Shown here piece by piece: positions 13,501-24,500 of a DNA stretch of 64,000 nt. The DNA is from Chondrosia reniformis (lineage: Eukaryota > Porifera > Demospongiae > Chondrillida > Chondrillidae). The stretch's first letter is position 1. Every line of letters begins with the position of its first letter. Made by a program: the position numbers and the translations under genes. The stretch lies in contig OX359192.1 in NCBI GenBank assembly GCA_947172415.1, forward strand, positions 2,296,501 to 2,360,500, given 5' to 3'. The notes below the pieces were generated by a model. It searched no databases, was not told where the DNA came from, and worked only from the letters and a program-made list of their open reading frames with translations.

Positions 13501-14802
13501 GATCTACTAAATGATCTGTACACCTGCTTTGATGGCATTATTGACCACTTTGATGTGTATAAAGTTGAGACAATTGGGGATGCCTGTAAGTATATACGTA
13601 AATAGTCTGCTACACCATTTTTCTATATGGTACATCTACAGTACATACTAAGAGTGAAAACCTGTATGGAACTTAACCTAGTAAGAACTTTGGATGAGGA
13701 TATAAGAGTTTTCTCCTTCTCCTTCTCTTCTTCTCCACTGGGCCTGACAGCTGTTTTTGGGAATTCCACCCTACACGTACTGTATGCTATAATCCATAAT
13801 GTTTTATCATAATAGAATAAGGATTCCTTCTATCTGCGTCGAACTTATCTTTGGGTTGGTACATTCTTTGACTTTTGAGTGTTTAGAAACATAGTGTGAT
13901 TTGGGTTCTTGGTCAAACGTTTTGACCCTGAGGGTCTTCTTCAGTGACATGCTCAAAAGTCGAAGGATGAACCATCCCAAAGATATTTTATCACATGTTT
14001 GTAACAAAATTCTTTAACTACTTCTTACTGCTTTAGACCATTACTGACTTCTTCTAGTGGTTTTAGTTTCATAGTTGGTTTGTCTGGCTGCAGATATGGT
14101 CGTGTCAGGCTTGCCTATTCGCAATGATCAAGCTCATGCTGGTCAGATTGCTACCATGTCCCTTCATCTCCTGTCTGCCATGATTGACTTTAAGATTAGA
14201 CATCTCCCAGACGTTAAGCTACAGCTCCGTATTGGTATGCATTCTGGTGAGTTAGTACATATACTGTCCCCTCCACAGAAGTACTGTAAGTAATTTTTAG
14301 GATTTTTGTAATTTAATTACAGGTCCAGTTGTAGCTGGAGTGGTTGGTTTGAAAATGCCTAGGTATTGTCTGTTTGGTGATACAGTCAACACAGCATCTC
14401 GTATGGAATCTGGAGGCTTAGGTAAGTGTACTACACTGGTTGTTATACAGGTACCGTATACCAGCCATGAAGGATGTCAATGCATTATAAGCAAGTAGCA
14501 ATCCTTTTCAAAATGTTGTATGTTACTTCCTCCAGCTCTCCGAATTCACATGAGTGATTCAACTGCTAATATTCTTATGCAACTTGGTGGCTATTTGCTA
14601 AAGTGCAGAGGACAGAGAGAAGTTAAGGTAACAGCAAAGGACTAGACCTTTACTAGTTCAACCACATGACTCTTTATTGACTGTATTGTGATAGGGCAAG
14701 GGTACCATGACAACCTATTGGTTAGTTGGCAAGGAGGGGTTCAACAGGCCACTGCCAACAGAAGATATGATGGCTTCAGAGTCACAGCACGAGTTTAAAT
14801 AA
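2850..14802 (+). CDS. Receptor (membrane) guanylyl cyclase with N-terminal beta-sandwich region and EGF repeats
   Basis: Makes cGMP from GTP. 25 exons, about 1844 aa: 2850..2895, 2962..4002, 4071..4418, 4492..4617, 5014..5249, 5312..5407, 5796..6034, 6261..6642, 6856..6975, 7230..7375, 7653..7976, 8566..8990, 9298..9451, 9668..9808, 10156..10429, 11136..11359, 12014..12239, 12366..12458, 12878..12997, 13135..13228, 13358..13585, 14094..14246, 14323..14421, 14536..14627, 14695..14802. Phases agree at every junction. Domains: signal peptide (1-24); beta-sandwich/Ig-like region with motifs such as NGSATFEDV (25-470); ANF-receptor-type ligand fold (about 480-930); Cys-rich EGF/laminin-EGF repeats (about 945-1197); one TM helix (about 1202-1222); kinase homology domain (about 1275-1585), where HRD is replaced by HGRLKSSN, so probably pseudokinase; coiled signalling helix; cyclase domain (about 1640-1800). 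The cyclase keeps [18 protein letters not shown] and [19 protein letters not shown], giving both metal Asp residues and the guanine-specifying Glu and Cys. Catalysis looks intact. Confidence 0.93.
5480..5610 (+). repeat. tRNA-derived SINE, copy 1
   Basis: An A-box-like stretch (TAGCTCAGTGGTAGAGC) is followed by a B-box-like stretch (GTTCTAGCTTAAATTCCC) and then an AT-rich body with ACTTGTGGTTTGATTGTCAC. The same head and body recur at 55798-55925, and the head recurs inverted at 16988-17078. It sits in an intron of the guanylyl cyclase gene. The B box is degenerate and no acceptor stem closes, so it is a SINE rather than a tRNA gene. Confidence 0.75.
8262..8400 (-). repeat. Degenerate copy of the hammerhead-bearing repeat family
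   Basis: Contains diverged versions of the family blocks (ATCTTTTGTATGGTAC and GGTCAAATGTTTCCGCCC followed by AAGGGTC) in an intron of the guanylyl cyclase gene. The ribozyme core is not preserved. Confidence 0.5.
10448..10502 (+). repeat. (TCTG)n microsatellite
   Basis: About 13 tandem TCTG units directly after the donor of the guanylyl cyclase exon ending at 10429. Confidence 0.95.
10685..11014. mobile_element. Short DNA element with 21-bp perfect terminal inverted repeats
   Basis: The left arm 10685-10705 starts GTAGACTGCCTTTTAATTG, and 10994-11014 is its exact reverse complement. The 330-bp interior has short open frames with no recognised protein. It sits in a guanylyl cyclase intron. 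The size, arms and lack of coding make it a non-autonomous DNA (MITE-like) element; the superfamily is not recognised. Confidence 0.75.
11503..11689. mobile_element. Foldback/MITE element with arms of about 47 bp
   Basis: The arms at 11503-11550 and 11640-11689 are near-perfect inverted copies sharing GAGAGTTACTGA and CAGTGACTGGAATAACACAA, with a short AT-rich loop between. It is a non-coding foldback element in the next guanylyl cyclase intron. Confidence 0.75.
13670..13790 (-). repeat. Interspersed repeat family 2, copy a
   Basis: The block CCTAGTAAGAACTTTGGATG, then a CTT-rich run, then GGCCTGACAGCTGTTTTTGG reappears inverted at 50146-50275 and partly at 55440-55530. It is therefore an interspersed element, here in an intron of the cyclase domain. 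Confidence 0.7.
13811..13996 (-). repeat. Hammerhead-family repeat with dead core (G12 to A)
   Basis: On the minus strand the copy reads CTGAAGA, an extra A, helix II GACCC-TCA-GGGTC, then AAAACG where GAAACG is expected. The invariant G12 is replaced by A. The flanks carry the family blocks GGATTCCTTCT at the left and GTCGAAGGATGAACCATCCC at the right. Probably not catalytic. Confidence 0.75.
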
Positions 14803-15189
14803 CTTGAGTAGTGTCTCACTGGTAGCTTTAGGGATAACTTCTTACTAGTGTACAGCTTTGACTGTTAAATTTATTGCATTGAACTATACCAAACATATCT
14901 CACCAACTTTTCAATCTGTCTGTTTGTGTATATAATTCTTAACATTGAACTGTAATTGTGTACGTTATTGTCACATATCAATTATGGAATAGTAAAATGG
15001 TAATAGTTTCTGTAAGATGTTTTTGAATTACATTAAAATCATTAACATTATGCTACACTACTTTGAATACTGTTTTGTGGGAAGAGATGGAGATAGGATA
15101 TTTGCATCTATCGATTAACTATGAGCAAGCTAAGTCTCAATTTATATAATAGATTGGCCGAGTGGGTGTGTGCAAGCAGTGGTTACGAA
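14803..15189. other. Intergenic, guanylyl cyclase to Death-domain gene
   Basis: 387 bp holding the cyclase 3' UTR and the promoter of the next gene. I see no repeat or RNA gene. A GGCCGAGTGGG string at 15154 resembles a tRNA A box, but no tRNA folds from it. Confidence 0.5.
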
Positions 15190-16497
15190 ATGGCTGATGC
15201 TCGTAAGTTACATATCTCTTCGGTTAACTGTATACTGTCGTTATAAACCTTTAAAGTATATATCGCTTCAGTAGACTAAACCGAGTGTATATAGTCCGTT
15301 TTGTTATTCAACTAACACACTAACCTAGTCATACAGCCATTTATCTTTATTATTTACTCATTAAATTTACACAGGTTCGTTATATTCACTTAATAGAATA
15401 TTGTAAAATAGCGCCGCTCTTGACTTTTTATATATACCAGTTTGATGAGTAGGTTTTGTATGAATTACTACTATATAATTCTGGACGTTTCAACCTGGAG
15501 GTCTTCATCAGCAATATAATACTCCTTATTCCTTCATTGAAAAGGCTATATTATGATGTATTTTAAAAACGCGCCATATATACTTGCCTTATGCTCTAAT
15601 ATTTCAATCTCTTGCTAATTATTCATCAGACAATATGTTTAATCACTAGCCAGTTACTAAAGAATTCTATTGATTGATTGCTACTTCATGCTCATGAGTT
15701 ATAACTTTTATATATACCACCAGTCTAATATATATATATATAGCTGGCAATCCCTTGGATAGAATAGTCACAAGTATTCATCTGAATGATGTGGCTCATT
15801 CTGGTGCTCTCAGTGACTGGGAGAGGGTTTGCAGGAATTTAGGGGTCTCTAATGCAGTTATAGCAAACGCTGCCTTAACCTATATGACTGGTGTAGAAAA
15901 TGGACCATCTAGAGCATTCAATCAGGCTCTGAGTGCATGGCGTCAAGAGAAAGAAGATGGAGCAACATACAGAGTCCTTCTTAGAGCACTAATAGATAGT
16001 GGATTTGGTGACACTGCCCAAGAACTGAGACAAAGTATATATGTACACACACACACTAATAATTAGCATGATGTGTATACAATGTAGTGTTGTTTTGAAG
16101 TCAAGTATTCTCTGTACAGGATGGGGACTGCCAGATGAAGAGGCAGATCAGAACAGTAAGTTAGCTGATAATATGCAGCATATATTCTAAGGTGATCAGG
16201 GGTATCACATGTATAACCCATATAACTACAGTTCAACCACAGCAGGGCCAGGCCCAGCAACCAGCTCAGGAGCCAGAACTAAATGTTCAAGGTTAACATC
16301 ACTTAACTTATAATCCTATTTTGCAAATGGCTGTTGCATATGAAGTTCCACACTATTCTGTATAGTAGTGCAGCGACAAGATAACCCTGATGGGCAAGGT
16401 GTAGATGAAGAATATACATTAGGAGATGAAAGTAAGAATACTGCATGCATGTCACTTTCTTTCACTAAGTCATGTGTTTACATGTATAGATAACTGA
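15190..16497 (+). CDS. Small Death-domain protein
   Basis: Six exons, 15190..15202, 15744..16034, 16120..16155, 16232..16291, 16369..16431 and 16490..16497, encode about 156 residues. Phases agree throughout and the stop is TGA at 16495. The first exon carries only ATG plus ten bases before GTAAGT. Residues about 10-100 read as one Death-fold domain: the SGALSDWERVCRNLGVS block, then AFNQALSAWRQ and VLLRALIDSGFGDTAQELR, the usual six-helix layout. A Gln/Glu/Asp-rich tail follows, with no second domain, TM helix or caspase domain. The family role is homotypic adaptor signalling in apoptosis or innate immunity; no specific partner can be named. A TAGTAG acceptor before 16369 allows inclusion or loss of one Val. 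Death-domain assignment is from pattern alone. Confidence 0.8.
15466..15530 (-). ncRNA. Hammerhead ribozyme, intact core (copy 1)
   Basis: On the minus strand CTGATGA (15511-15505) is followed by one extra A (15504) and helix II (GACCT, loop CC, AGGTT, closed by a G-U pair). Then come GAA (15491-15489), a self-complementary ACGT and the nucleotide C17 (15484), which completes a GUC cleavage triplet. All invariant core positions are present. Helix I is short and imperfect in the flanks. It lies in the first intron of the Death-domain gene. Helix III is only the palindromic ACGU, so cleavage would probably need a dimer. Confidence 0.7.
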
Positions 16498-17228
16498 CTA
16501 AAGAGGTTTGCTGGAGTATACACGCAAATACGTGTACGTACGCTGTTAATTAACCTTTAGCAATTTTCTTTTGTTTCTAGTTTGTTTTCCTTTATACAGA
16601 ATATATTTTTGTATAGAGATGTACACATAGTCTATATATTTGTATTTAATCTAATCAACTTGAGATTTAACAAAAAATGCTGCCTTCTTAACTTAAAGTG
16701 ATAAGACACTATGTACGTATAATTTGCAGATTATCTGTCTAAACACATGTACGTACATACGTATGTTAATAAATGTTCATAATCAATTAGTTATCTTGAG
16801 CCACATCAATATGAAGACCCAAATATGGAGTGGGTGGGGCCAGACCTATGCTTTTCATTGCTTGAATACACCTCAGTCTTGAATCCTACATACACACGAG
16901 TAATATACATGATAATTAAACCACAACCATTTGTAGTCATTATAATGATTGAATCCCTCTAAAATGTCAATCATTTTTGATACAAAAGATAGCCTGGCAA
17001 TCACTGGAATCTACCCCAGAACAGCTGCTTCTAGCCACCAGTATTCTACCACATGCTGAGCTACAACTGATACAGAATATTTCCTTTATTTCATGGGTAT
17101 ACATGTATATATGGTTAAAGTATACAGACACAGATTCAGATACAAATCTATAAACAAGTAAATAAAATACACAGTCCTGCTATACTTTATGCACATATGA
17201 CTGCAACTGAAATGTGTGTCACTTATCA
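16498..17228. other. Intergenic, convergent ends of Death-domain and PWWP genes
   Basis: About 730 bp between two stop codons on opposite strands, AT-rich with TACGTA words and an AATAAA near 16767. It contains the inverted SINE at 16988-17078; nothing else was recognised. Confidence 0.5.
16988..17078 (-). repeat. tRNA-derived SINE head, inverted copy
   Basis: The reverse complement reads GTTGTAGCTCAGCATGTGGT, then ACTGGTGG, CAGCTGTTCTGGGGTAGATT and CCAGTGATTGCC. This matches the heads of the copies at 5480 and 55798 but lacks their 3' body. Confidence 0.65.
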
Positions 17229-18502
17229 CTAAAGAGAGCTTAAGCAAGAGATTCTAACTTTCAGTTTTTGATTAGTCTCAGCTTCAACTTGCTCAAGTAC
17301 TGTTGACCATCCGTTGTCTTGTTGTATACAGGATAAGCTCCGCTCAAACTCTGTAAAACCATATCCTACGTCCACACTTTCATCTTCATTAAAAGCATCA
17401 TCATGGAGTTCTGGTGAGTCCTGCTGTTCATCCTCCATTAGTGGACAATTTTCCATAAATGCACTGTTGCTGTTGTTATCATCAACTGTGTCACTAGTAG
17501 ATTCATCGTCCCTCACAGAAACATCTCCAAAGAAACCTTCAGGTAAAACTCCTGAATCCAAGTATCTTCGTGCTTCCTCCACTGCTGTCTAATAATAAGT
17601 ATATAAACAATTAATAGGAATTCTTAAGTTGCATATGCACATACAAGAATAGGAAGTTAAATGCACAAACCTTCTGCAGAGGTTATGGATAGTGAGTGCA
17701 AGTTATTAAACCAAACCAGTCAAGTCAGGACGTTATTAAGAATGGTTACTAATATCATTCTCATTGTGAATACTCAATCTAACTTGAAGACATTAGCCCC
17801 TTCACTTATTGCAAACCACAAGGATTTCATTTGTGACACTGTTAGATATTGCAGTGAGGATGGTCATAATAACGAATATATATGTTATCCAGCAGTTTAT
17901 TCAAAGCCAAATAACAACCACTAACTAATTGTAGGCAACAAGTGTATAGTCAATACAGTCTCCTCAGGGTCAAGATCATAAAACCTCTTGAGCTCACCTC
18001 ATCAGCCTGTTTACCCAACAAAAAGAAAAACACACATCTACAGCAAATGGCAAAAGATGGACGGCACTACCTTTAGTGTACTGTGACTGGCTTTATTGAC
18101 TAACTCTACAGGTTGTGTTGCAAACACACACAAGTAGGACATCATGCTATCCATGAGGTTAACTGACCATAAATAGCTTGCTTTTGCTTCTGTTGTGAAA
18201 TCGTTTGCTGACTCCTTTTTCGTAAGTTTCAATTGACCATCCACTGACCCAATGACTACATTAATTTTGGGATAAACTATTTCTGTACAATTACAAAAGG
18301 CTCAAACTCACAAATCAAATGAACCAAAAAACTTTACAAGAAACATGTTGTCTTTCGGAGGTGTTCTAATGTCTTTGGGTATAAAGAAGCTTTGGTTTGG
18401 GTTAATAACCTGTCCAGGCCAGTGATAGAAGCCACTGACTTTGGCCCATACTAGCTCTTCGTGTTTAAATTCCTTCTTAGGTGCCTTTCTTTTACCCTCC
18501 AT
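17229..18502 (-). CDS. PWWP-domain protein
   Basis: Minus-strand exons 18312..18502, 18071..18255, 17998..18006 (a 9-base microexon, tentative) and 17229..17588 encode about 247 residues. The start MEGKRKAPKKEF leads straight into a PWWP fold: ELVWAKVSGFYHWPGQVIN, then MFLVKFFGS, then ASYLWSVNLMDSMM as the C-terminal helix. PWWP domains bind methylated histone tails and DNA, so the protein is expected on chromatin. The C-terminal half is acidic and unrecognised. One oddity: the exon 1 to exon 2 join is out of phase by one base at the only good donor (GATTT|GTGAGT) and acceptor (TGTAG). It may reflect an assembly indel or unusual splicing. The start codon sits in a CCATGG shared with the opposite strand near HELQ. 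Confidence 0.7.
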
Positions 18503-18560
18503 GGTGAAAAAGGAGAAACTTGTGGTTACACGATTATTGGAGCCATCCGATAAAAATAAT

Positions 18561-21500
18561 ATGGCGGGAATTTCGGAAGAATCCGAGCACTCCTCCTCAG
18601 TTTCAGAATTCGTTTCTTCTTTGAGGTTGGAGGATTCTGTTAAAAGCAGAAGAACGAAAAGGAAACGAAAGAGAAGCGCGGGGAAGCGGAATGCAGAGCT
18701 GGGTGATAAAAGACTAAAGGAGCAGTCTTCACTGGAATCAGCAATGGAGACGGACAATGCTGTGCTAAATAACACAAAACCGCAGCAGTGCGACCAGAGA
18801 CAAGAAGAGGTGAATGATTTGTATATAGTCGCGGAGAGTCCTCCTACCCCTGCAGCTGAGGAGCCAGTAAAGTCTGAAACTGAACCATTAACTATTACCG
18901 CGGAACTTAATTTACAGCATGATGTGAGTTGCGCTTTTTCAGTCGGTGATGAAACGGAAAATTTTTTGCTGGGAATATGCCCAGAAGATATCTATGGTCT
19001 CTCTGCTTCTCGATCGCGAGTGGAGGAAGGTAGTCAATCTAGCTCTAGGTCTACGTTTGCTTCAGCCGAAAGCCCACCCGCATCGGTTCCTCGAGACCTC
19101 GTCACCTCAACACCAGTTGTCAACACAAAATGTAACTATACAGTCACCACTGGCCCTATTGGAAGAGGCGACTCATTTGTACCCGAAATATTGAAAGCGT
19201 CCGACATCTATGCAACCTTCACTGAAGATGGAGACTCGTGTCACAGTCATGAAGAGTTAAAGACTGATTGCCAATTTTATCCAAAGGGCACATTCTATGG
19301 TCTACCTATGGAAGTGCAGAAGCTATTTGCAGAATTGAGAGGCATTCATTCTCTTTATGGTGTGTGTGAAATATGCATACTAGTAATGTGTAAACCTATG
19401 TGTTAATATGAGCCTGAGGTATTAGAGAGTACAGTAGAACCTCGGTTATCCGGCCTCAATGGGACCAAGCTATGGCCGGATAAGTGAAACGGCCGGATAT
19501 GTGAATCATCCTAATGAATATGTAATTTTGATATCGCCAGCGGTCGAACTTCTGATCCCGTACTCCTCCGCAAGCTGCGCTTGGGTTGCTCCAGCCTTCA
19601 GTCGCTCCAGTATAGCTATCTTGCTCTCTAGAAGAAGAACTAAGCGCTTCCTTTTCCTCGCAGAGCCACTCGAACTAGCCATTACTTCGCAAAAAACGAT
19701 GGGCGTTAATAAGATTATGCGACCTTCGAGTCCGGATAATCCGAGCAGCCGGTTAATTGAGGTTCGGATAACCGAGGTTCTACTCTAGTTGATTATGCCA
19801 GATGCTGAAAGTCTTGAAGCTAATTCCTAGCTATAGATTTTCAAGATGCATAGGCTTGATCTGTTCGAAGAATGCTTTTGGAATCTCTATCTTTTCCTTG
19901 ACCATTGCAATCTATAATGCACATGGCAGAGTGATGCAAATGAATGAAGAGCAGATCTTGCTTCCCTGTCCAAAGCTCTTTCTAGGTTCTGAACCTTTTC
20001 TTTCAGATGGTACAGCTTTTAACCCTTTGAGCATCTAAAAATGCATATTGGTTTAATTTTAATTTTTGGGTCAAACGTTTGACCCTGAGAGTCTTCATCA
20101 GAGGTAGTACCAGAAGAGGCGTGTTTAGACTCTCAAAGAGTCAAAAGATGTACCATCCGAAGGATAAGTTTAACGTGATTAGAAGGAGTCCTTATTTTAT
20201 TTGGTTCCATATAGGCTTTTACTATAGATTATACAAGGAAATAGTGTGTTAGATTATCCTTGAATAGCTACTCCATTTCTAAATAAAATAATTGTTGTGT
20301 CATTTTAAATAATAATAACTACTTACGTATGATAGTTAGTTCCCCTATAGGCTCTTTTTTACAGAATAGACATATAGCATGTAGGAAAATGGTATCTTAG
20401 ATTTTTCTTATGATAGGTTATGGATGGTATGATAGATTACTTTTATTCTGATTCTTGTTAGAATGGCAGGACTGCTGTTTAAGGTTGCCTGGTATTGCTG
20501 AAGGTCAGAATCTCATTTATTCACTTCCAACAAGTGGTGGCAAGACTCTGGTAGCGGAAATAATTATTCTTCAGCAAATACTACTTAAGAAGAAAGATGT
20601 TGTGTTTATTTTACCCTTTGTATCCTTGGTCTTAGAGAAAGTAAGTTCCTTTTCGATGTATAATTCCAGTGTTGTTAAGTAGCCTGGCTGTGTATATGCA
20701 ATACATGCAGTAATTTGAATCAATCCAACAGCTATATATGTACTGTGTATACGTACTATATTTCAATGAGGGTGCCTGCAATACACTGGAATTTATGAAG
20801 GGAATTAATAAAATCATACGTATATACAATAAATAAGAAAGATGAGAAAACTAAAGATTGAAAATAATAAAATACAGTATCAACATAAAATTAACATTTA
20901 TAATCATGCAGTGAGTGATATAGTGAAATAATGTTATAAAGGTACCTTGAATAGTTAGTTAAATGGGGAATATGCCCCTCATGCCTGCAATATATACACT
21001 TGTTTCAAATGGACATACAATTACCATCAATTTGTATATGTACGTATGTATGTATGTGTTCTCATACTAATTTATAGTAATTTATTGATTTTAGTATTCC
21101 AAGCATTGGCTATCTTGTAACAGATACTGTATAAGATGCCATTCCCAACACCAGGATCCTTAAAATTACATGATTGCTACATTGACTGCACCTCATAAGT
21201 CTCATGTACGTATCTGTACTTTGTATTTATTCCTAGTTACTATATTCAGGTTAATCAAATACGTGAATTTGGTGAGAGTCTAGGATTTGCAGTTGAAGAG
21301 TATGCTGCCAGTCAAGGTAGATTTCCACCTCGGAAGAGAAGGAAGAAAAACTCTCTGTATATTGCCACCATTGAGAAAGTAAAGCAATGCCATCCCATGG
21401 ATCTGTCACATTGTCATTTTGCCTCGTAAATCATTCACCAAATAGGGTAATGGATTAGTGAACTCGTTGATAGAATTGGGGCATGTGACATCGTTGGGAT

Positions 21501-24500
21501 TAGTGGTTGTAGATGAGGTAAGAAGTTCATATATAAATACGTAGATCTCCTATAGCCATTGTATATATACACAAATGCCACTATGTGGCTAACTGTATTC
21601 TATAAAATACATAAGTAGCTAACACTTGATATTTGAACATTTATTGATATTATCCTTTGCACTGGCATTGTATAATTTTTTCTATTATTCATTTGTGCTT
21701 TTAGTAGACTAAGTCGTACACTTATTCACAGTTAACTTGGTCCATTACCTTCCTTTTAGCTTCATATGCTAGGTGTTGAAGGCCGAGGTGCAGTATTAGA
21801 GTCGTGCCTTGCCAAGATAAGGTTTGCAGCCCCAAACACTCAGATCATTGGGATGAGTGCCACTCTCAGCAATATAACAGAGCTGGCAGTCTTCCTGGGA
21901 GCAAAGGTCTTTTCTGATGATTTCAGACCAGTAAGCACTTCATATGAGGCATGTACCTACGTACGTATGATGTATGATATACATAGGTACGTACATGTAT
22001 GATGTATGATATACGTAGGTACGTACATGTATGATGTATAATATATGTAGGTACATAAATGTAAATTAGAACACATCTACGTACGTATATGGTGTAGCTA
22101 AAATCAGCTGTGGTTACATAACTCAGTTACTGAGTGTGGTGCCACTGTCAGCTCTTACTTTTGCTTTGCACACACATCACTCTGTACATACGTATATTTA
22201 CTACTTGTACACATGCATACGTACGTATGTATGTATGTAGGTGGAATTATCAGAGCATATTAAAATTGGCCATTCAATTTATAACATTGAGTTTCACAAT
22301 GGACGAGCCACACTTGGTTCAAGTAGAGTAATTACTTCAGTTGAGTTGAAAAAGGTATTGGCTATTAATTGATATACGTACGTATAGTAAGAAAATGATT
22401 AAATTGAAGTGTAGTGTTTGTTAACTGCTTTATGCAGAACTGCTGGGCTATACCTTTAGAGTGTAGTATTGTGAAATAAGTATATTTTCTATTCTTGCAC
22501 TATTCTTGTGAATATTAACTGATTTATACGTATAACTGTAGTTCTTGTAATATTCAGCGTATATACGTATGTGTATATATGTATAACCTTTTGTATGTAT
22601 TGGTCCTATTGCAGTATCCTAAGGAGGAGGTGGATAAGGATCACTTGATACTGTTGGTGTTGGAGGTGCTACCCAAAGATGGCTGCCTTGTGTTCTGTCC
22701 TACAAAGAAAAACTGTCAGAATGTTGCTCTACTCTTAACACAACACTTTCCAGAGTACGTTTTCCTGGACACCTACTATTGCTAGCCCTCCTCTCAGTGT
22801 TGAAGCTGCATTGGAGCTGTTATAGGCCTATGACATCCTACACAGATTATTAAGTATCTTCTCACTGCTCCAGGACTAGCACTTTGGAAGACTTTTGTTT
22901 TTTCTCTGATTTAGAGATACTTATGTACACGTATGTATATGTCTTGCATTCAATCTACAGCATCCCATTAACCTATATGGTAAACCTTAGCCTTATGATA
23001 GTGTCTGTGTAAGGATGGAATTATCCACTCACTGATCATACATGTGCATTGGAGAATTGAGACACATATGCACAACTATGTAAACATATACATACTACCT
23101 TAGGATTAGTGCTAGTTTTGCATAGCCCAGACCGCTATCCAGTCAACTGTGTGATGTCATCCAGTAAATATGGAGGCAGGATGGTGGTCTGGGATAGATT
23201 TGTGCATAGTCATTTTGTGCAACGTGCACCCTGTTTCAGTCATACAAAAGTGCAATCAAAGTGAGTGAGGGTTTGTTGTTCCCAACTCAAGCTATAGCTG
23301 ATAACTATTGCAAGGTTACTACGTGTGTAGCCTTTCGTTACTGTGTTGTGTAGATACTTGCAAGCACATAAAAAGAAAGAGAAGATTCAACTTATAGAAA
23401 CTTTAAAAGTAGAAGCTTCAGGTATTATTATCTTGTGTAATAAGGATTACTTCTCTACAGACATCAAACTTATTATTTGCGGTTCATGTTTTGATTTTTG
23501 AACTACGTACCTGCTTGCTTTTTACAAAGTTTATCTTTTGATAATTTTGAGCATCTAAACACTGACAACTGGAAAGATATTGCCAACTGCATCTCCTAGA
23601 TGTTCAAAATATTAAAAGATGAACTTTGATACAGCTAGAAGAAATCCTCTTATTCTATTATTCTTTATACAAGTTAGGCAGATGTTTGTTTAACCTTTGT
23701 TTTGGCTCACCTCTGAAGGTATTTGCCCTGTGCTATATCAGACCATCCCTTATGGAGTGGCTTACCACCATTCTGGTCTGTCTTCTGAAGAGAGGAAGTT
23801 GATAGAGGAATCTTACTTAAGTGGAGTTACCTCAGTACTTGTATGTACGTCAACACTGGCAGCCGGGGTAAATCTACCTGCTAAAAGGTGCTTTTGCACT
23901 TTCACTTCTGGTCAATTACTGGCACCATAATTAGCTATAGTATTGCAATGGTACAATGACACATCACAGTCAGCTAATTAATTCTGTGGTTAATTCTTCC
24001 TATTAATGCTACTCTATAACCAGCATACGTACGTACTTCATCAAACTTGTAGAGGGAGAAATGCTATTTCCTTATTTTCTAGTTTAAGGAACTTGCTGCA
24101 CATCTTAAACTGTAGTTATATACTGCTGTCTTGAGTGTCTGTCGCTGGTAATAGCTACCCTTACCATAGCTAGTTTAGCTTTGACAATTATGATGTCTTT
24201 ACATATATACATTAGGTCATCAGTCAATAGGCTATTCAGTTTGCAGCCAAATACAACATTTCCGTACATTAACTGGATTTTGCCCCTTCCAATCTGTTAT
24301 AGAGTAATTCTAAGGTCACCCTATGTTGGTGCACAGTTTCTCACAAAAAGTCAATACAAACAAATGACAGGCAGGGCTGGTAGAGCAGGTTTTGGAGTCA
24401 CTGGAGAGAGCATCGCTATTACATCAGAGCAAGACAGACAAAAGGTTTGATGTACACAAATAAGTATGCCTACTCTCGGTTCACGACTAGTTCTCACTGA

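Noticed and set aside
15145-15200. tRNA-like A box (GGCCGAGTGGG) upstream of the Death-domain start
   Set aside because: No T-arm, B box or acceptor stem follows at the right distance; the segment is the 5' UTR of the gene.
18308-18775. 155-residue minus-strand frame extending the PWWP gene upstream
   Set aside because: The extra N-terminus is the antisense of HELQ exon 1 and hydrophobic/low-complexity; MEGKRK is the better start.
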